Source: Metasolibacillus sp.
GTDB lineage: Bacteria > Bacillota > Bacilli > Bacillales_A > Planococcaceae
DNA: 64,000 nt
Assembly (NCBI RefSeq): GCF_025291715.1
Contig: NZ_JAMBIZ010000003.1
Span: forward strand, 1-64,000
Direction: 5' to 3'
The notes under the pieces are model-generated. The model had not been told where the DNA came from, did no database searches, and saw nothing but the letters and a program-made list of their open reading frames with translations. A program made the translations under genes and the position numbers. How positions within the stretch are numbered: position 1 is the stretch's first letter; each line of letters starts with the position of its first letter. This document shows, one piece after another, positions 54,979 through 62,760 of this stretch.

Positions 54979-56129
54979 TGTGGCAAGCGGCAAAGAGAGT
55001 AATTGAAAAAATAGAGCAGGCAGGCTTTGAAGCAGTTTTTGTAGGTGGTGTCGTACGCGATTTTATAATCGGCAAACAAAGCAATGATGTTGATGTAGCG
55101 ACAAGTGCCTTGCCAGCAGAAGTAAAGGCTATTTTTCAGCAGACAATCGATGTAGGTATTGAGCATGGTACAGTGTTGGTACTTGATGAAGGTGAGCCAA
55201 TTGAGGTGACGACCTATCGAACAGACGGGCTTTATACAGACCATCGTAGACCAGATGAGGTCCAATTTGTCCGCACTTTAGCAGAGGATTTGGCACGTCG
55301 TGATTTTACGATGAATGCCATGGCGATGACACATACTGGTAAGATTATTGATTTATATAATGGGCAGCAGGATATTCAACATAAAGTAATTCGCGCTGTT
55401 GGGCATGCAGAGCAGCGCTTCCAAGAGGATGCACTGCGGATGATTCGTGCAATTCGCTTTAGCGCACAGCTCGGCTTTACGATTGAGCCTGACACGATGG
55501 CAGCGATTAAATCGTTAGCACAGCAAATTCAATATGTAGCAAAGGAGCGCATTCACGCAGAATTCAATAAAATGTGGGTAAGCCCTTTTCCAGCACAGGG
55601 CATTGCGATGCTTGAGCAAACAACATTGAGCAATTATTTGCAAGGCTCATTTACAGCAAGTGATTGGAACCAATTCCAAACAGACAATCAGCTCGTTGGC
55701 TGGGCTTATTTTTATATTTTAAACGAGGAAGAGTCCTTTTTTGCCTATTATAAATGCTCAAATAAGGAAAAGGTATTTGCCAAGCAAGTAGCACAGGCTT
55801 ATCGTAAGCTACACGAGGGCTGGCAAGTGCTAGATTATTTTTACTGTGCGCTTGAAGTATTAGAAGCGGCCTATGATATTGCATTATGGCGAGGCGATGA
55901 TATCGCGTTTTCTAAGCAAGAAATTGCAGCTAACAAGACAGCATTGCCAATTGCTACAATACAGCAGCTTGCAATCAGTGGACATGACTTGATGCAATGG
56001 TCACAGGCAAAGGGCGGTGCATGGCTGAAAGAAGCATTACATGCAGCGCTGCTCGCTGTATTAACGAAGCAAGTGGAAAATAATAAAGACCAATTAAAGG
56101 AATGGTTTCATGACATCTATCAAGGATAA
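54975..56129 (+). CDS. cca: CCA-adding tRNA nucleotidyltransferase
   Basis: 384 residues, class II. Active-site [21 protein letters not shown] near 22-42 (GG and DxD), then [19 protein letters not shown], and [11 protein letters not shown]. It completes or repairs tRNA 3' ends. Begins inside the bshA stop (ATGA) and overlaps birA by 20 nt. Confidence 0.94.
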   Translation: MMWQAAKRVIEKIEQAGFEAVFVGGVVRDFIIGKQSNDVDVATSALPAEVKAIFQQTIDVGIEHGTVLVLDEGEPIEVTTYRTDGLYTDHRRPDEVQFVRTLAEDLARRDFTMNAMAMTHTGKIIDLYNGQQDIQHKVIRAVGHAEQRFQEDALRMIRAIRFSAQLGFTIEPDTMAAIKSLAQQIQYVAKERIHAEFNKMWVSPFPAQGIAMLEQTTLSNYLQGSFTASDWNQFQTDNQLVGWAYFYILNEEESFFAYYKCSNKEKVFAKQVAQAYRKLHEGWQVLDYFYCALEVLEAAYDIALWRGDDIAFSKQEIAANKTALPIATIQQLAISGHDLMQWSQAKGGAWLKEALHAALLAVLTKQVENNKDQLKEWFHDIYQG

Positions 56130-57090
56130 AATATTGCAGCGCTTTTTAACTGCAAACGGTGAGCCGATTAGTGGGCAGCAATTAGCGGATGAGCTGCATG
56201 TTTCCAGAACGGCTATTTGGAAGCATATGCAAGCACTTCAGCAAGATGGCTACACATTTGATACAGTGAAGAAAAAGGGCTATCGCCTCATTGCCAAATC
56301 AAACAAGCTCGATGAAATGCAAATTGCCACACATTTGGCAACAGCTCGCTATGGGCATAAAATTTATCATTACGATGAAGTAGACTCGACACAGCTTGTT
56401 GCACATGAATTAATTCGCAATGGTGCAGCAGATGGTACGGTTGTTATTGCTGAGACACAAACAGCAGGGCGTGGACGTATGCAACGTCCTTGGGATTCAG
56501 CACAAGGACAGGGTGTTTGGATGACAACGATCGTTCGTCCAAATATATTGCCACATCAAGCACCACAATTCACACTTGTAACGGCTGTGGCTCTTGTTCA
56601 TGCAATGAGTGATGTCTGTTATAATTTTAAGCCATCCATTAAATGGCCAAATGATATTTTAATTAACGGCAAAAAATGTGCTGGTATTTTAACGGAAATG
56701 GTGGCAGAGGCAGATCGCATACAAGCATTGTTAATTGGTACAGGAATTAATGTTAACCAGCAGCAAGCTGATTTCCCAGAGGAGCTACATAGCATTGCGA
56801 CATCCATGGCAATTGAAGAAGGAGAAAAAATTGACCGTGCCATATTCGTTGCAAAATACCTTGGCTATTTAGAGCAATTTGGCGACATATATGTTAAGGA
56901 AGGCTTCGGGCCAATTAAAAAATTGTGGGAGGAAGCTTCTAGCACAATTGGCAAGCATGTACGTGCAACTACATTGCGCGAAGTGATTGAAGGCGAAGCG
57001 GTTGGTATTACAGAAACAGGCGTCCTTGAAATTCGCACAGCAAATGGCGAAATTAAAAGTGTTTACTCTGCGGATATAGAGGTACAATAA
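56110..57090 (+). CDS. birA: Bifunctional biotin-protein ligase / biotin operon repressor BirA
   Basis: 326 residues. N-terminal winged helix (ISGQQLADELHVSRTAIWKHM near 18-38) identifies the repressor-type enzyme. Ligase motifs: ETQTAGRGRMQRPWDS near 115-130, KWPNDILINGKKCAGILTEM near 178-197, and the C-terminal SH3-like domain. It biotinylates carboxylases and represses bio genes. A minisatellite begins 3 nt after the stop codon. Confidence 0.94.
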   Translation: MTSIKDKILQRFLTANGEPISGQQLADELHVSRTAIWKHMQALQQDGYTFDTVKKKGYRLIAKSNKLDEMQIATHLATARYGHKIYHYDEVDSTQLVAHELIRNGAADGTVVIAETQTAGRGRMQRPWDSAQGQGVWMTTIVRPNILPHQAPQFTLVTAVALVHAMSDVCYNFKPSIKWPNDILINGKKCAGILTEMVAEADRIQALLIGTGINVNQQQADFPEELHSIATSMAIEEGEKIDRAIFVAKYLGYLEQFGDIYVKEGFGPIKKLWEEASSTIGKHVRATTLREVIEGEAVGITETGVLEIRTANGEIKSVYSADIEVQ

Positions 57091-57092
57091 TT

Positions 57093-57603
57093 CGCAGATA
57101 ACTCGTGAGAAAGCGCAGATATCCTGAGAAAAGCGCAAATAAATCGTGAAAAAGCGCAGATATCCTGGAGAACTCGCAAATAAAGCGTGAAAAAGCGTAG
57201 ATATCTTGGAGAACTCGCAGATAAAGTGTGAGAAGCGCAGATATCCTGAGAAATTCGCAGATAACTCATGAGAAAGCGCAGATATATTGGAGAATTCGCA
57301 AATAACTCATGAGAAGCGCAGATATCCTGAGAAATTCGCAGATAACTCGTGAAAAAGCGCAGATATCTCGGAGAACTCGCAAATAACTCATGAGAAGCGC
57401 AGATATCCTGAGAAATTCGCAGATAACCCGTGAGAAAGCGCAGATATCTTGGAGAATTCGCAAATAACTCATGAGAAGCGCAGATATCCTGAGAAATTCG
57501 CAGATAACTCGTGAGAAAGCGCAGATATCTTAGGGAAATTCGCAGATAAAGCATGAAAATTCGCAAATATTGTGAGCAAATCGCACATAGCTTAATGAAA
57601 AAT
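57093..57603. repeat. Minisatellite: about 25 half-units of 20-22 bp
   Basis: Every 20-22 bp the sequence returns to CGCA. Two alternating half-unit types (A: CGCARATAACTCRTGAGAAAG; B: CGCAGATATCYTGGAGAAYT) give a 40-41 bp period, and in the middle a four-unit period of about 81 bp repeats almost exactly. Copies decay towards 57603. Units touch with no unique spacers, so this is not a CRISPR array. Confidence 0.92.
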
Positions 57604-57638
57604 CACAGTACATTGTACTGTACGTTTTCCGTAAAACT

Positions 57639-57647
57639 TGTTATAGT
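57639..57647 (+). promoter_or_regulatory. Extended -10 promoter for panBCD
   Basis: TGTTATAGT is a good extended -10; transcription would start near 57654, immediately before the pan-motif hairpin. No strong -35 seen. Confidence 0.5.
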
Positions 57648-57655
57648 ATGCTTGA

Positions 57656-57806
57656 GGACAGTATCTATATAGAACTGTACCAGCAATAAATACTAATAAA
57701 CAATAGTCTGCCTTGATCTTATTAGACAGGGACGGGAGAAAACGAAAGCGTTTAGAATGTGTACAACGCAATCCTTCTGTCCAATTTTGGATAGAAGGAT
57801 TTTTTA
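57656..57806 (+). promoter_or_regulatory. pan-motif leader RNA and terminator upstream of panB
   Basis: Bases 57656-57681 fold into a hairpin (GGACAGT with ACTGTaCC, TCTA with TAGA) with one unpaired A on each side, A63 and A79 (57663 and 57679). Two conserved bulged adenines are the hallmark of the pan motif found before panB genes. Downstream, AATCCTTCTGTCC (57770-57782) pairs with GGATAGAAGGATT (57789-57801) and runs into TTTTT, a terminator ahead of the panB ribosome-binding site. GGACAG of the motif (57656-57661) can alternatively pair with CTGTCC (57777-57782) of the terminator. Confidence 0.7.
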
Positions 57807-57838
57807 TGTTTTCTTCTCATACAACAAGGAGGATGCAT

Positions 57839-58675
57839 ATGAAAACAACAAGTGATTTTTTGAAAATGAAGCAGCAAGGTGAAAAAATCGTCATGATTAC
57901 TGCATACGATCACCCGAATGCTAAATTTTCTGAGGATGCGGCAGTCGATATGATTTTAGTCGGTGATTCTTTAGGGATGGTTGTACTTGGCTATGAATCA
58001 ACAATGCGTGTGACAGTTGATGACATGATTCATCACAGCAAGGCAGTGCGTCGCGGTGCGCCAAACACATTTATTGTCGTAGATATGCCATTTGGTTCCT
58101 ATCATGGCGATGTAAATGACACATTAAAAACAGCTGTACGTATGATGCAGGAAACGAATGCTAATGCATTAAAGCTTGAAGGAGCAGGCGATGTAATTCC
58201 TGTCATTAAGAAGCTAACAGATGCAGGCATACCTGTTGTCGCACATTTAGGCTTATTGCCACAATCAGCGGGGGTGCTCGGTGGCTATAAAGTGCAAGGG
58301 AAAACAGCTGAGCAAGCACAGCAGCTTATTGAAGATGCAAGGGCATGTGAGGAGGCAGGGGCAGCAGCCGTTGTATTAGAGTGCATTCCACATCAGCTAA
58401 CAGAGGCAGTTTCACAGGCTTTAACGATTCCGACAATCGGTATCGGAGCAGGTGTTGAAGCGGATGGGCAAGTGCTTGTATTCCACGATTTAGTGCAATA
58501 CGGCAAGCACCATATTCCGAAGTTTGTTAAAGCATTTGCACATGTTGGTGATGAAGTTGAGCATGGTATTACAAGCTATGTACGTGAAGTAAAGACAGGC
58601 ACATTCCCTGCGAAAGAGCATCAATTTACAATGAAAGATGAAGAACTGAACCAGCTATATGGAGGCGTCAAATAA
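57839..58675 (+). CDS. panB: 3-methyl-2-oxobutanoate hydroxymethyltransferase
   Basis: 278 residues, first step of pantothenate synthesis. [28 protein letters not shown] region at about 20-47 with the metal-binding Asp; [54 protein letters not shown] lies 6 nt before 57839; an ATG at 57833 touches that ribosome-binding site and earlier starts lie in the leader hairpin. Confidence 0.95.
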   Translation: MKTTSDFLKMKQQGEKIVMITAYDHPNAKFSEDAAVDMILVGDSLGMVVLGYESTMRVTVDDMIHHSKAVRRGAPNTFIVVDMPFGSYHGDVNDTLKTAVRMMQETNANALKLEGAGDVIPVIKKLTDAGIPVVAHLGLLPQSAGVLGGYKVQGKTAEQAQQLIEDARACEEAGAAAVVLECIPHQLTEAVSQALTIPTIGIGAGVEADGQVLVFHDLVQYGKHHIPKFVKAFAHVGDEVEHGITSYVREVKTGTFPAKEHQFTMKDEELNQLYGGVK

Positions 58676-59527
58676 ATGAAAGTTGTCACAACGATTGCGG
58701 AGCTAAAGCAATTCGTCCAACAAACGAAGAAAGAACAAAAAACAATCGGTCTTGTTCCGACGATGGGCTATTTGCACGATGGACATTTAACACTTGCTCG
58801 CACAGCAAAGGCAGACAACGATGTTGTCATTATGAGCATCTTCGTCAATCCAACACAATTTGGACCAAACGAGGATTTTGAATCATATCCGCGCGATTTA
58901 CCACGCGATACGGAGCTAGCACAGTCTGCAGGCGTTGATGTAATTTTTGCACCAAGCGTGGAGGAAATGTATCCAGCAGACGGTGGCATTAAGCTATTAG
59001 CAGGACGTCAGGCAACGATTTTATGCGGTGCAAGCCGACCAGGACATTTTGATGGAGTTGTGCAAGTTGTCGCAAAGCTATTCCATTTAGCAGAGCCGAC
59101 GCGCGCTTATTTCGGGCAAAAGGATGCTCAGCAAGTTGCGATTATTGAAACGCTGGTGCGCGATTTTAATTTCCCTCTAGAAATTAAAACGATTGCGATT
59201 GTTCGTGAAGAGGATGGGCTTGCAAAATCGAGTCGCAATGTCTATTTATCAGAGCAAGAGCGGGCGGAAGCACCAGCAATTTTTGCGGCATTAAATATAG
59301 CGAAGGCACATTTTTTACAAACGCAAAATGCACAGGAAGCCATTGCGCTTGCTGACAAGCACATTACAACAAATACAGCAGGTCGCATTGATTATTTACA
59401 GCTTTTAAGCTATCCTGATTTAGCAGCAATTACAGCGCAAACAAATAAATTTTTACTAGCAGTAGCTGTTTATATTGGTAAAACGAGACTAATTGACAAT
59501 TTAATTTTTCAAATAGAAGGAGAATAA
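58676..59527 (+). CDS. panC: Pantothenate synthetase
   Basis: 283 residues. It joins pantoate and beta-alanine with ATP. Motifs GLVPTMGYLHDGHLTLARTA near 25-44 (HxGH-like), SIFVNPTQFGPNEDFESYPR, RPGHFDGVVQVVAKLFH, and KSSRNVYLS. Starts directly after the panB stop, with TGGAGG inside panB. Confidence 0.95.
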   Translation: MKVVTTIAELKQFVQQTKKEQKTIGLVPTMGYLHDGHLTLARTAKADNDVVIMSIFVNPTQFGPNEDFESYPRDLPRDTELAQSAGVDVIFAPSVEEMYPADGGIKLLAGRQATILCGASRPGHFDGVVQVVAKLFHLAEPTRAYFGQKDAQQVAIIETLVRDFNFPLEIKTIAIVREEDGLAKSSRNVYLSEQERAEAPAIFAALNIAKAHFLQTQNAQEAIALADKHITTNTAGRIDYLQLLSYPDLAAITAQTNKFLLAVAVYIGKTRLIDNLIFQIEGE

Positions 59528-59530
59528 ACA

Positions 59531-59914
59531 ATGTTTCGCATGATGATGAATAGCAAAATCCACCGTGCACAAGTAACACAGGCGGATTTAAACTATGTTG
59601 GCTCAATTACAATTGATGAGGATATTTTAGATGCAGTAGGTATGCTGCCGAACGAAAAAGTGCATATCGTCAACAACAATAACGGGGCACGCTTTGAAAC
59701 ATATATTATCGCAGGAGAGCGTGGCAGTGGCGTTATTTGTGTTAATGGTGCAGCTGCACGCCTTGTACAAAAGGGCGATATCGTTATTATTATTTCATAC
59801 GTTTATGTGGATGCAAATGAAGCACGTGACCATAAGCCAACTGTAGCGATTATGGGTGACAATAACACGATTAAGCAAATGATTAGCTACGAGCCAGAAG
59901 CAACAGTGATGTAG
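59531..59914 (+). CDS. panD: Aspartate 1-decarboxylase
   Basis: 127 residues, pyruvoyl-dependent proenzyme. The self-cleavage site is Gly-Ser in YVGSITID (about 22-29). [28 protein letters not shown] and [12 protein letters not shown] are typical. It supplies beta-alanine to PanC. Separated from panC by 3 nt (AAGGAG at the end of panC). Confidence 0.95.
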   Translation: MFRMMMNSKIHRAQVTQADLNYVGSITIDEDILDAVGMLPNEKVHIVNNNNGARFETYIIAGERGSGVICVNGAAARLVQKGDIVIIISYVYVDANEARDHKPTVAIMGDNNTIKQMISYEPEATVM

Positions 59915-59923
59915 GGCAATAAA

Positions 59924-59955
59924 AGAGGTGTGAGCTTAAGCTCACACCTCTTATT
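59924..59955. terminator. Bidirectional terminator between panD and ridA
   Basis: AAGAGGTGTGAGCTT with AAGCTCACACCTCTT, a perfect palindrome flanked by AAAA and TATTTTA. Confidence 0.9.
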
Positions 59956-60348
59956 TTATGGATTTGCAGCCCAAATTTCAATTTCGATTTTGATTTCTGG
60001 CAAGCCAAGTGCAGCAATATAGCCTATTGTCATTGCTGGGTATTCTTTTTCGAAGAAATCGTCCCATTCCTTATAAAAATAATGCCAATCAATCGGCTCT
60101 GTTGCCCAAACATTTACTTTAATAATGTTTGTTGCATCTAAATTTTCTGACTGTAAAGCTAGCTTAATATTTTGGAATGTGTTGTGCATTTGCTCATTGA
60201 ATGTCTCAGGTAAATGTCCTGTCATATCTATACCAATTTGTCCTGATAACACAAATAACTCTGCATTTCTTGGGATTTTCGTTATGTGTGTGTAGTTGCC
60301 AACAGGCTTTGGCATTGTTGTTGGATTTGTTCTCATAATTTGATTCAT
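59956..60348 (-). CDS. ridA: RidA/YjgF-family protein
   Basis: 130 residues from ATG at 60348 (GAGGTGA upstream; a GTG at 60357 lies inside that ribosome-binding site). Contains FVLSGQIGIDMTGHLPETF and VNVWATEPIDWHYFYKEW typical of the family; the RidA catalytic arginine position in the C-terminal half is not clearly present, so it may belong to a non-deaminase subgroup. RidA proper hydrolyses reactive enamines/imines. Preceded on its strand by a 21-codon ORF. Confidence 0.8.
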   Translation of the reverse strand: MNQIMRTNPTTMPKPVGNYTHITKIPRNAELFVLSGQIGIDMTGHLPETFNEQMHNTFQNIKLALQSENLDATNIIKVNVWATEPIDWHYFYKEWDDFFEKEYPAMTIGYIAALGLPEIKIEIEIWAANP

Positions 60349-60419
60349 TTTTGTCACCTCATCATTATATTGCTACTGCATTTGCTAAAAATGGGCACAC
60401 TTCTCCCTTTAAATATTTT

Positions 60420-60485
60420 TTAGAAAAAAACAGCAATGGAATATCCATATCCAGATGATAAAAACAACAATATTTTTTTCTTCAT
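60420..60485 (-). CDS. Possible 21-residue hydrophobic peptide upstream of ridA
   Basis: The ORF encodes MKKKILLFLSSGYGYSIAVFF, preceded by AAGGAGGG at 10-nt spacing. A plausible minus-strand promoter (TTTAAA at 60553-60558, 17 bp, TACAAT at 60530-60535) lies upstream. The product would be a short basic-hydrophobic peptide: a leader peptide or small membrane peptide. Too short to judge by composition; no homologue known to me. Confidence 0.4.
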   Translation of the reverse strand: MKKKILLFLSSGYGYSIAVFF

Positions 60486-60586
60486 ACGATGGATACCCTC
60501 CTTAACAAATGATTGAAGTATTATGCTTTATTGTACTATAAATTGACAATATTTTAAAACCCCTTCTTCCAAAAGCGATAAAGATA

Positions 60587-60595
60587 TGCTACACT
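60587..60595 (+). promoter_or_regulatory. Extended -10 promoter for the ABC-F leader transcript
   Basis: TGCTACACT at 60587-60595 is an extended -10 (TGnTACACT); a weak -35 (TTCCAA, 60567-60572) lies 17 bp upstream. Transcription would begin near 60602, about 27 nt before the leader ORF. Confidence 0.55.
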
Positions 60596-60628
60596 ATAAC
60601 TAATTTAAATGAACGGAGGTGAAAGAGA

Positions 60629-60769
60629 ATGATTCAAAACGCTATGACTACAGGTGTAAAAGTGGATACTGCAATGTACTTTGCACGTGTAATTACTTTT
60701 GATTTTGCAAACAACGGGACAAGTATGTCCTTTTTTAAGCAAACCAAAATACGAAACGTAGCGGATTAA
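60629..60769 (+). CDS. 46-codon leader ORF upstream of the first ABC-F gene
   Basis: A strong ribosome-binding site (CGGAGGTGAAAG) precedes ATG at 60629. The peptide starts MIQNAMTTGVKVDTAMYFAR and ends FFKQTKIRNVAD. It shows no membrane helix or known domain. A small hairpin with a T-run lies inside the ORF (GGGACA/TGTCC, 60716-60736), and an intrinsic terminator follows 26 nt after its stop. The arrangement of a short well-translated ORF, terminator, then ABC-F gene is that of ribosome-sensing attenuation leaders. Confidence 0.6.
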   Translation: MIQNAMTTGVKVDTAMYFARVITFDFANNGTSMSFFKQTKIRNVAD

Positions 60770-60795
60770 CCATTCTTTTTCACGAGCAATTAAGG

Positions 60796-60828
60796 AAAAG
60801 ACTGCATGTTAATGTGCAGTCTTTTTTT
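60796..60828 (+). terminator. Terminator between leader ORF and ABC-F gene
   Basis: Perfect 11-bp arms AAAAGACTGCA and TGCAGTCTTTT with an 8-nt loop and a T-run through 60828. It stands 45 bp before the ABC-F start, so it must be passed or disabled for expression from the upstream promoter. Confidence 0.88.
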
Positions 60829-60872
60829 GACGTTCAAAATGCCTTTTCCGCACGTTATTTGGGGGCATAACA

Positions 60873-62645
60873 ATGCAAATAAAAGCAGAGCAGATTACTA
60901 AAACACTTGGTAGCCATGAAATTTTTACAGGACTACAGCTAGAGGTTAATACAGGGGAGCATATGGCCGTTGTCGGTCCAAACGGCTGCGGCAAAACGAC
61001 ATTGCTGCGCCTATTAGCAGGCGAGGACACACCAGATACAGGTCGTATTATTAAAAGCAAGGAAGCAACGCTTGGTTATTTACATCAAATATCGAGCTAT
61101 CCAGCATATACGGTGAGAGCCGTGTTAGAGGAAGCCTTTGCTTCGATTTTTGCCTTGAAGGAAAAAATGGAGTTATTTGAGCAGCAAATGCAGGCGGGGG
61201 AAATAGCCGAAAAGCTTTTACAGCAATACGGGCAAATACAGGAGCAATTTATGCAAGAAGGTGGTTATGAGCTAGATTCTCAGCTGATGGCAGTTGCCAA
61301 TGGCTTAGGCATTCATCCTTTTTTAGCACAACCATTTGAAGCATTAAGTGGTGGTGAGAAAACAAAGGTGATGCTAGGGCAAATTTTATTGCAAAACCCA
61401 TCAATTTTATTATTAGATGAGCCAACAAATCATTTAGATATGCGGGCAATTGAATGGCTTGAGGGGCATGTGCAAAAATTTGATGGCATCGTCATTGTCG
61501 TTTCACATGACCGTCAATTTATGAATCAGGTCGCACAAAAAATAGTGGAAATAGAAGATGGCGAGGCCCACACTTATCATGGTAATTATGATGCATTTGT
61601 CCAGCAAAAGCAGGAAAAAATTGAACAGCAATTTGCGCAATATGAGGAACAACAGAAGAAAATCAAAAAGATGCAGGAAGCAATTAAACGGCTAAAGCAA
61701 TGGGCAAATGAAGCGAATCCGCCTAGCGATAGCTTGCACCGTCGCGCGAAGAGTATGGAGAAGGCATTAACGAGAATGGAGAGAGTGAAAAAGCCATCGA
61801 ACATAAAAAAGATGAATTTATCATTAACAATGTCAGAGCGCAGTGGCAAGGAAGTCGTAGCCTTTGAAAATGTTACACATCGCTATGAGCGTATACTATT
61901 TGCTGATAGTGACTTAGCTGTCTATTTCCAAGACAGACTAGCCATTGTTGGTGACAACGGCTGCGGCAAGTCGACGCTGCTAAAAATGATAACGGGTGAA
62001 GTCACACCACAGCAGGGAAGCTGTAAGCTTGGCAGCAATGTTAAAATTGGCTACTTATCACAGCAATTTGATTATCGCGATACGGAGGCACGGGTAGTAG
62101 ATGTTTTCCGTGAAGCAGTAGCTGTTTCCGAGGCAGAGGCACGCCACATACTAGCGCAGTTTCTATTTTATGGATATGATGTCTTCAAAAAAATCAAAAA
62201 TTTAAGTGGTGGCGAAAAAATGCGCTTACGTCTTGCGCAGCTGATGCATCAACAAATCAATTTATTGGTGCTAGATGAGCCGACCAACCATCTTGATATT
62301 GAATCACGTGAAGTGCTAGAGGATACCTTGGAAACATTTGAAGGGACAGTTATCGCTGTCTCACATGATCGTTATTTTTTACAAAAGCTATTCACGAAAA
62401 TAGCATGGGTTGAGCATCAGCGAATTGCAGTGTATGACGGTGATTATGAGTGGGCAAAAGCAAAGCGTACAGTTGTTGAAAAAGCACCAGTCGAGAAAGT
62501 TCAACGTCAAAAAGCACGCTCTACTTTAGAACAAATCGAAAAATTAGAAATCAAATTAAAGGAACCAACACTTGCTGCTATACAGCGTACAAAACTAGAG
62601 CAGCAACTAGAAGCATTGTATGAGCAGTGGTTACGAGAGGAATAG
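60873..62645 (+). CDS. ABC-F family ATPase, first of two
   Basis: 590 residues with two ABC cassettes on one chain and no membrane segments. Cassette 1: Walker A GPNGCGKTTLL near 35-45, LSGGEKTKV, LLLDEPTNHLDM, VSHDRQF. Interdomain linker rich in Lys/Gln (about 235-325). Cassette 2: GDNGCGKSTLLKMI, NLSGGEKMRLRLAQ, LDEPTNHLDIES, VSHDRYF. C-terminal coiled extension (about 540-590). ABC-F proteins act at the ribosomal E/P site; some protect against antibiotics, others are housekeeping factors. The leader and terminator upstream favour an inducible role. Ribosome-binding site GGGGG is modest. Confidence 0.88.
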   Translation: MQIKAEQITKTLGSHEIFTGLQLEVNTGEHMAVVGPNGCGKTTLLRLLAGEDTPDTGRIIKSKEATLGYLHQISSYPAYTVRAVLEEAFASIFALKEKMELFEQQMQAGEIAEKLLQQYGQIQEQFMQEGGYELDSQLMAVANGLGIHPFLAQPFEALSGGEKTKVMLGQILLQNPSILLLDEPTNHLDMRAIEWLEGHVQKFDGIVIVVSHDRQFMNQVAQKIVEIEDGEAHTYHGNYDAFVQQKQEKIEQQFAQYEEQQKKIKKMQEAIKRLKQWANEANPPSDSLHRRAKSMEKALTRMERVKKPSNIKKMNLSLTMSERSGKEVVAFENVTHRYERILFADSDLAVYFQDRLAIVGDNGCGKSTLLKMITGEVTPQQGSCKLGSNVKIGYLSQQFDYRDTEARVVDVFREAVAVSEAEARHILAQFLFYGYDVFKKIKNLSGGEKMRLRLAQLMHQQINLLVLDEPTNHLDIESREVLEDTLETFEGTVIAVSHDRYFLQKLFTKIAWVEHQRIAVYDGDYEWAKAKRTVVEKAPVEKVQRQKARSTLEQIEKLEIKLKEPTLAAIQRTKLEQQLEALYEQWLREE

Positions 62646-62659
62646 GAGGTGAAGACCAC

Positions 62660-62680
62660 ATGTGGTTATTATTTTTATAA
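62660..62680 (+). CDS. Six-codon leader peptide MWLLFL
   Basis: ATG TGG TTA TTA TTT TTA TAA, with an ideal AGGAGGTGA 7 nt upstream that overlaps the stop codon of the first ABC-F gene. A region that can pair in two exclusive ways starts 2 nt after its stop. Such minimal hydrophobic ORFs precede macrolide/lincosamide resistance genes, where stalling on the leader changes the RNA fold. Confidence 0.6.
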   Translation: MWLLFL

Positions 62681-62682
62681 GC

Positions 62683-62745
62683 CGATACGAGTGATGAAAC
62701 GCTCGTATCGATAGTCACTATCGATACGGAAAAAATATCTTTTTT
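62683..62745 (+). promoter_or_regulatory. Mutually exclusive hairpins (attenuator) before the second ABC-F gene
   Basis: Segment 1 (CGATACGAG, 62683-62691) pairs with segment 2 (CTCGTATCG, 62702-62710). Segment 2 extended (CGTATCGATAG, 62704-62714) also pairs with segment 3 (CTATCGATACG, 62718-62728). A further A6/T6 hairpin (62730-62745) touches the ribosome-binding site CGGAGG. A ribosome on the last leader codons would cover segment 1 and favour 2:3. Which state is ON cannot be settled by eye. Confidence 0.6.
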
Positions 62746-62760
62746 CGGAGGTAGTGCAAA

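Noticed and set aside
57063-57566. 167-codon open frame on the minus strand across the minisatellite
   Set aside because: It is open only because the repeat period and composition avoid stops; the product is a simple repeat of SYLRISQDICA-like units, it has no convincing ribosome-binding site, and it runs into the end of birA.
57093-57603. CRISPR array
   Set aside because: The units are contiguous with no unique spacers, half-units differ from one another, and no cas genes are nearby.
57654-57806. T-box leader before panB
   Set aside because: The conserved T-box antiterminator sequence (GGTGGNACCGCG type) is absent; the bulged-A hairpin fits the pan motif instead.
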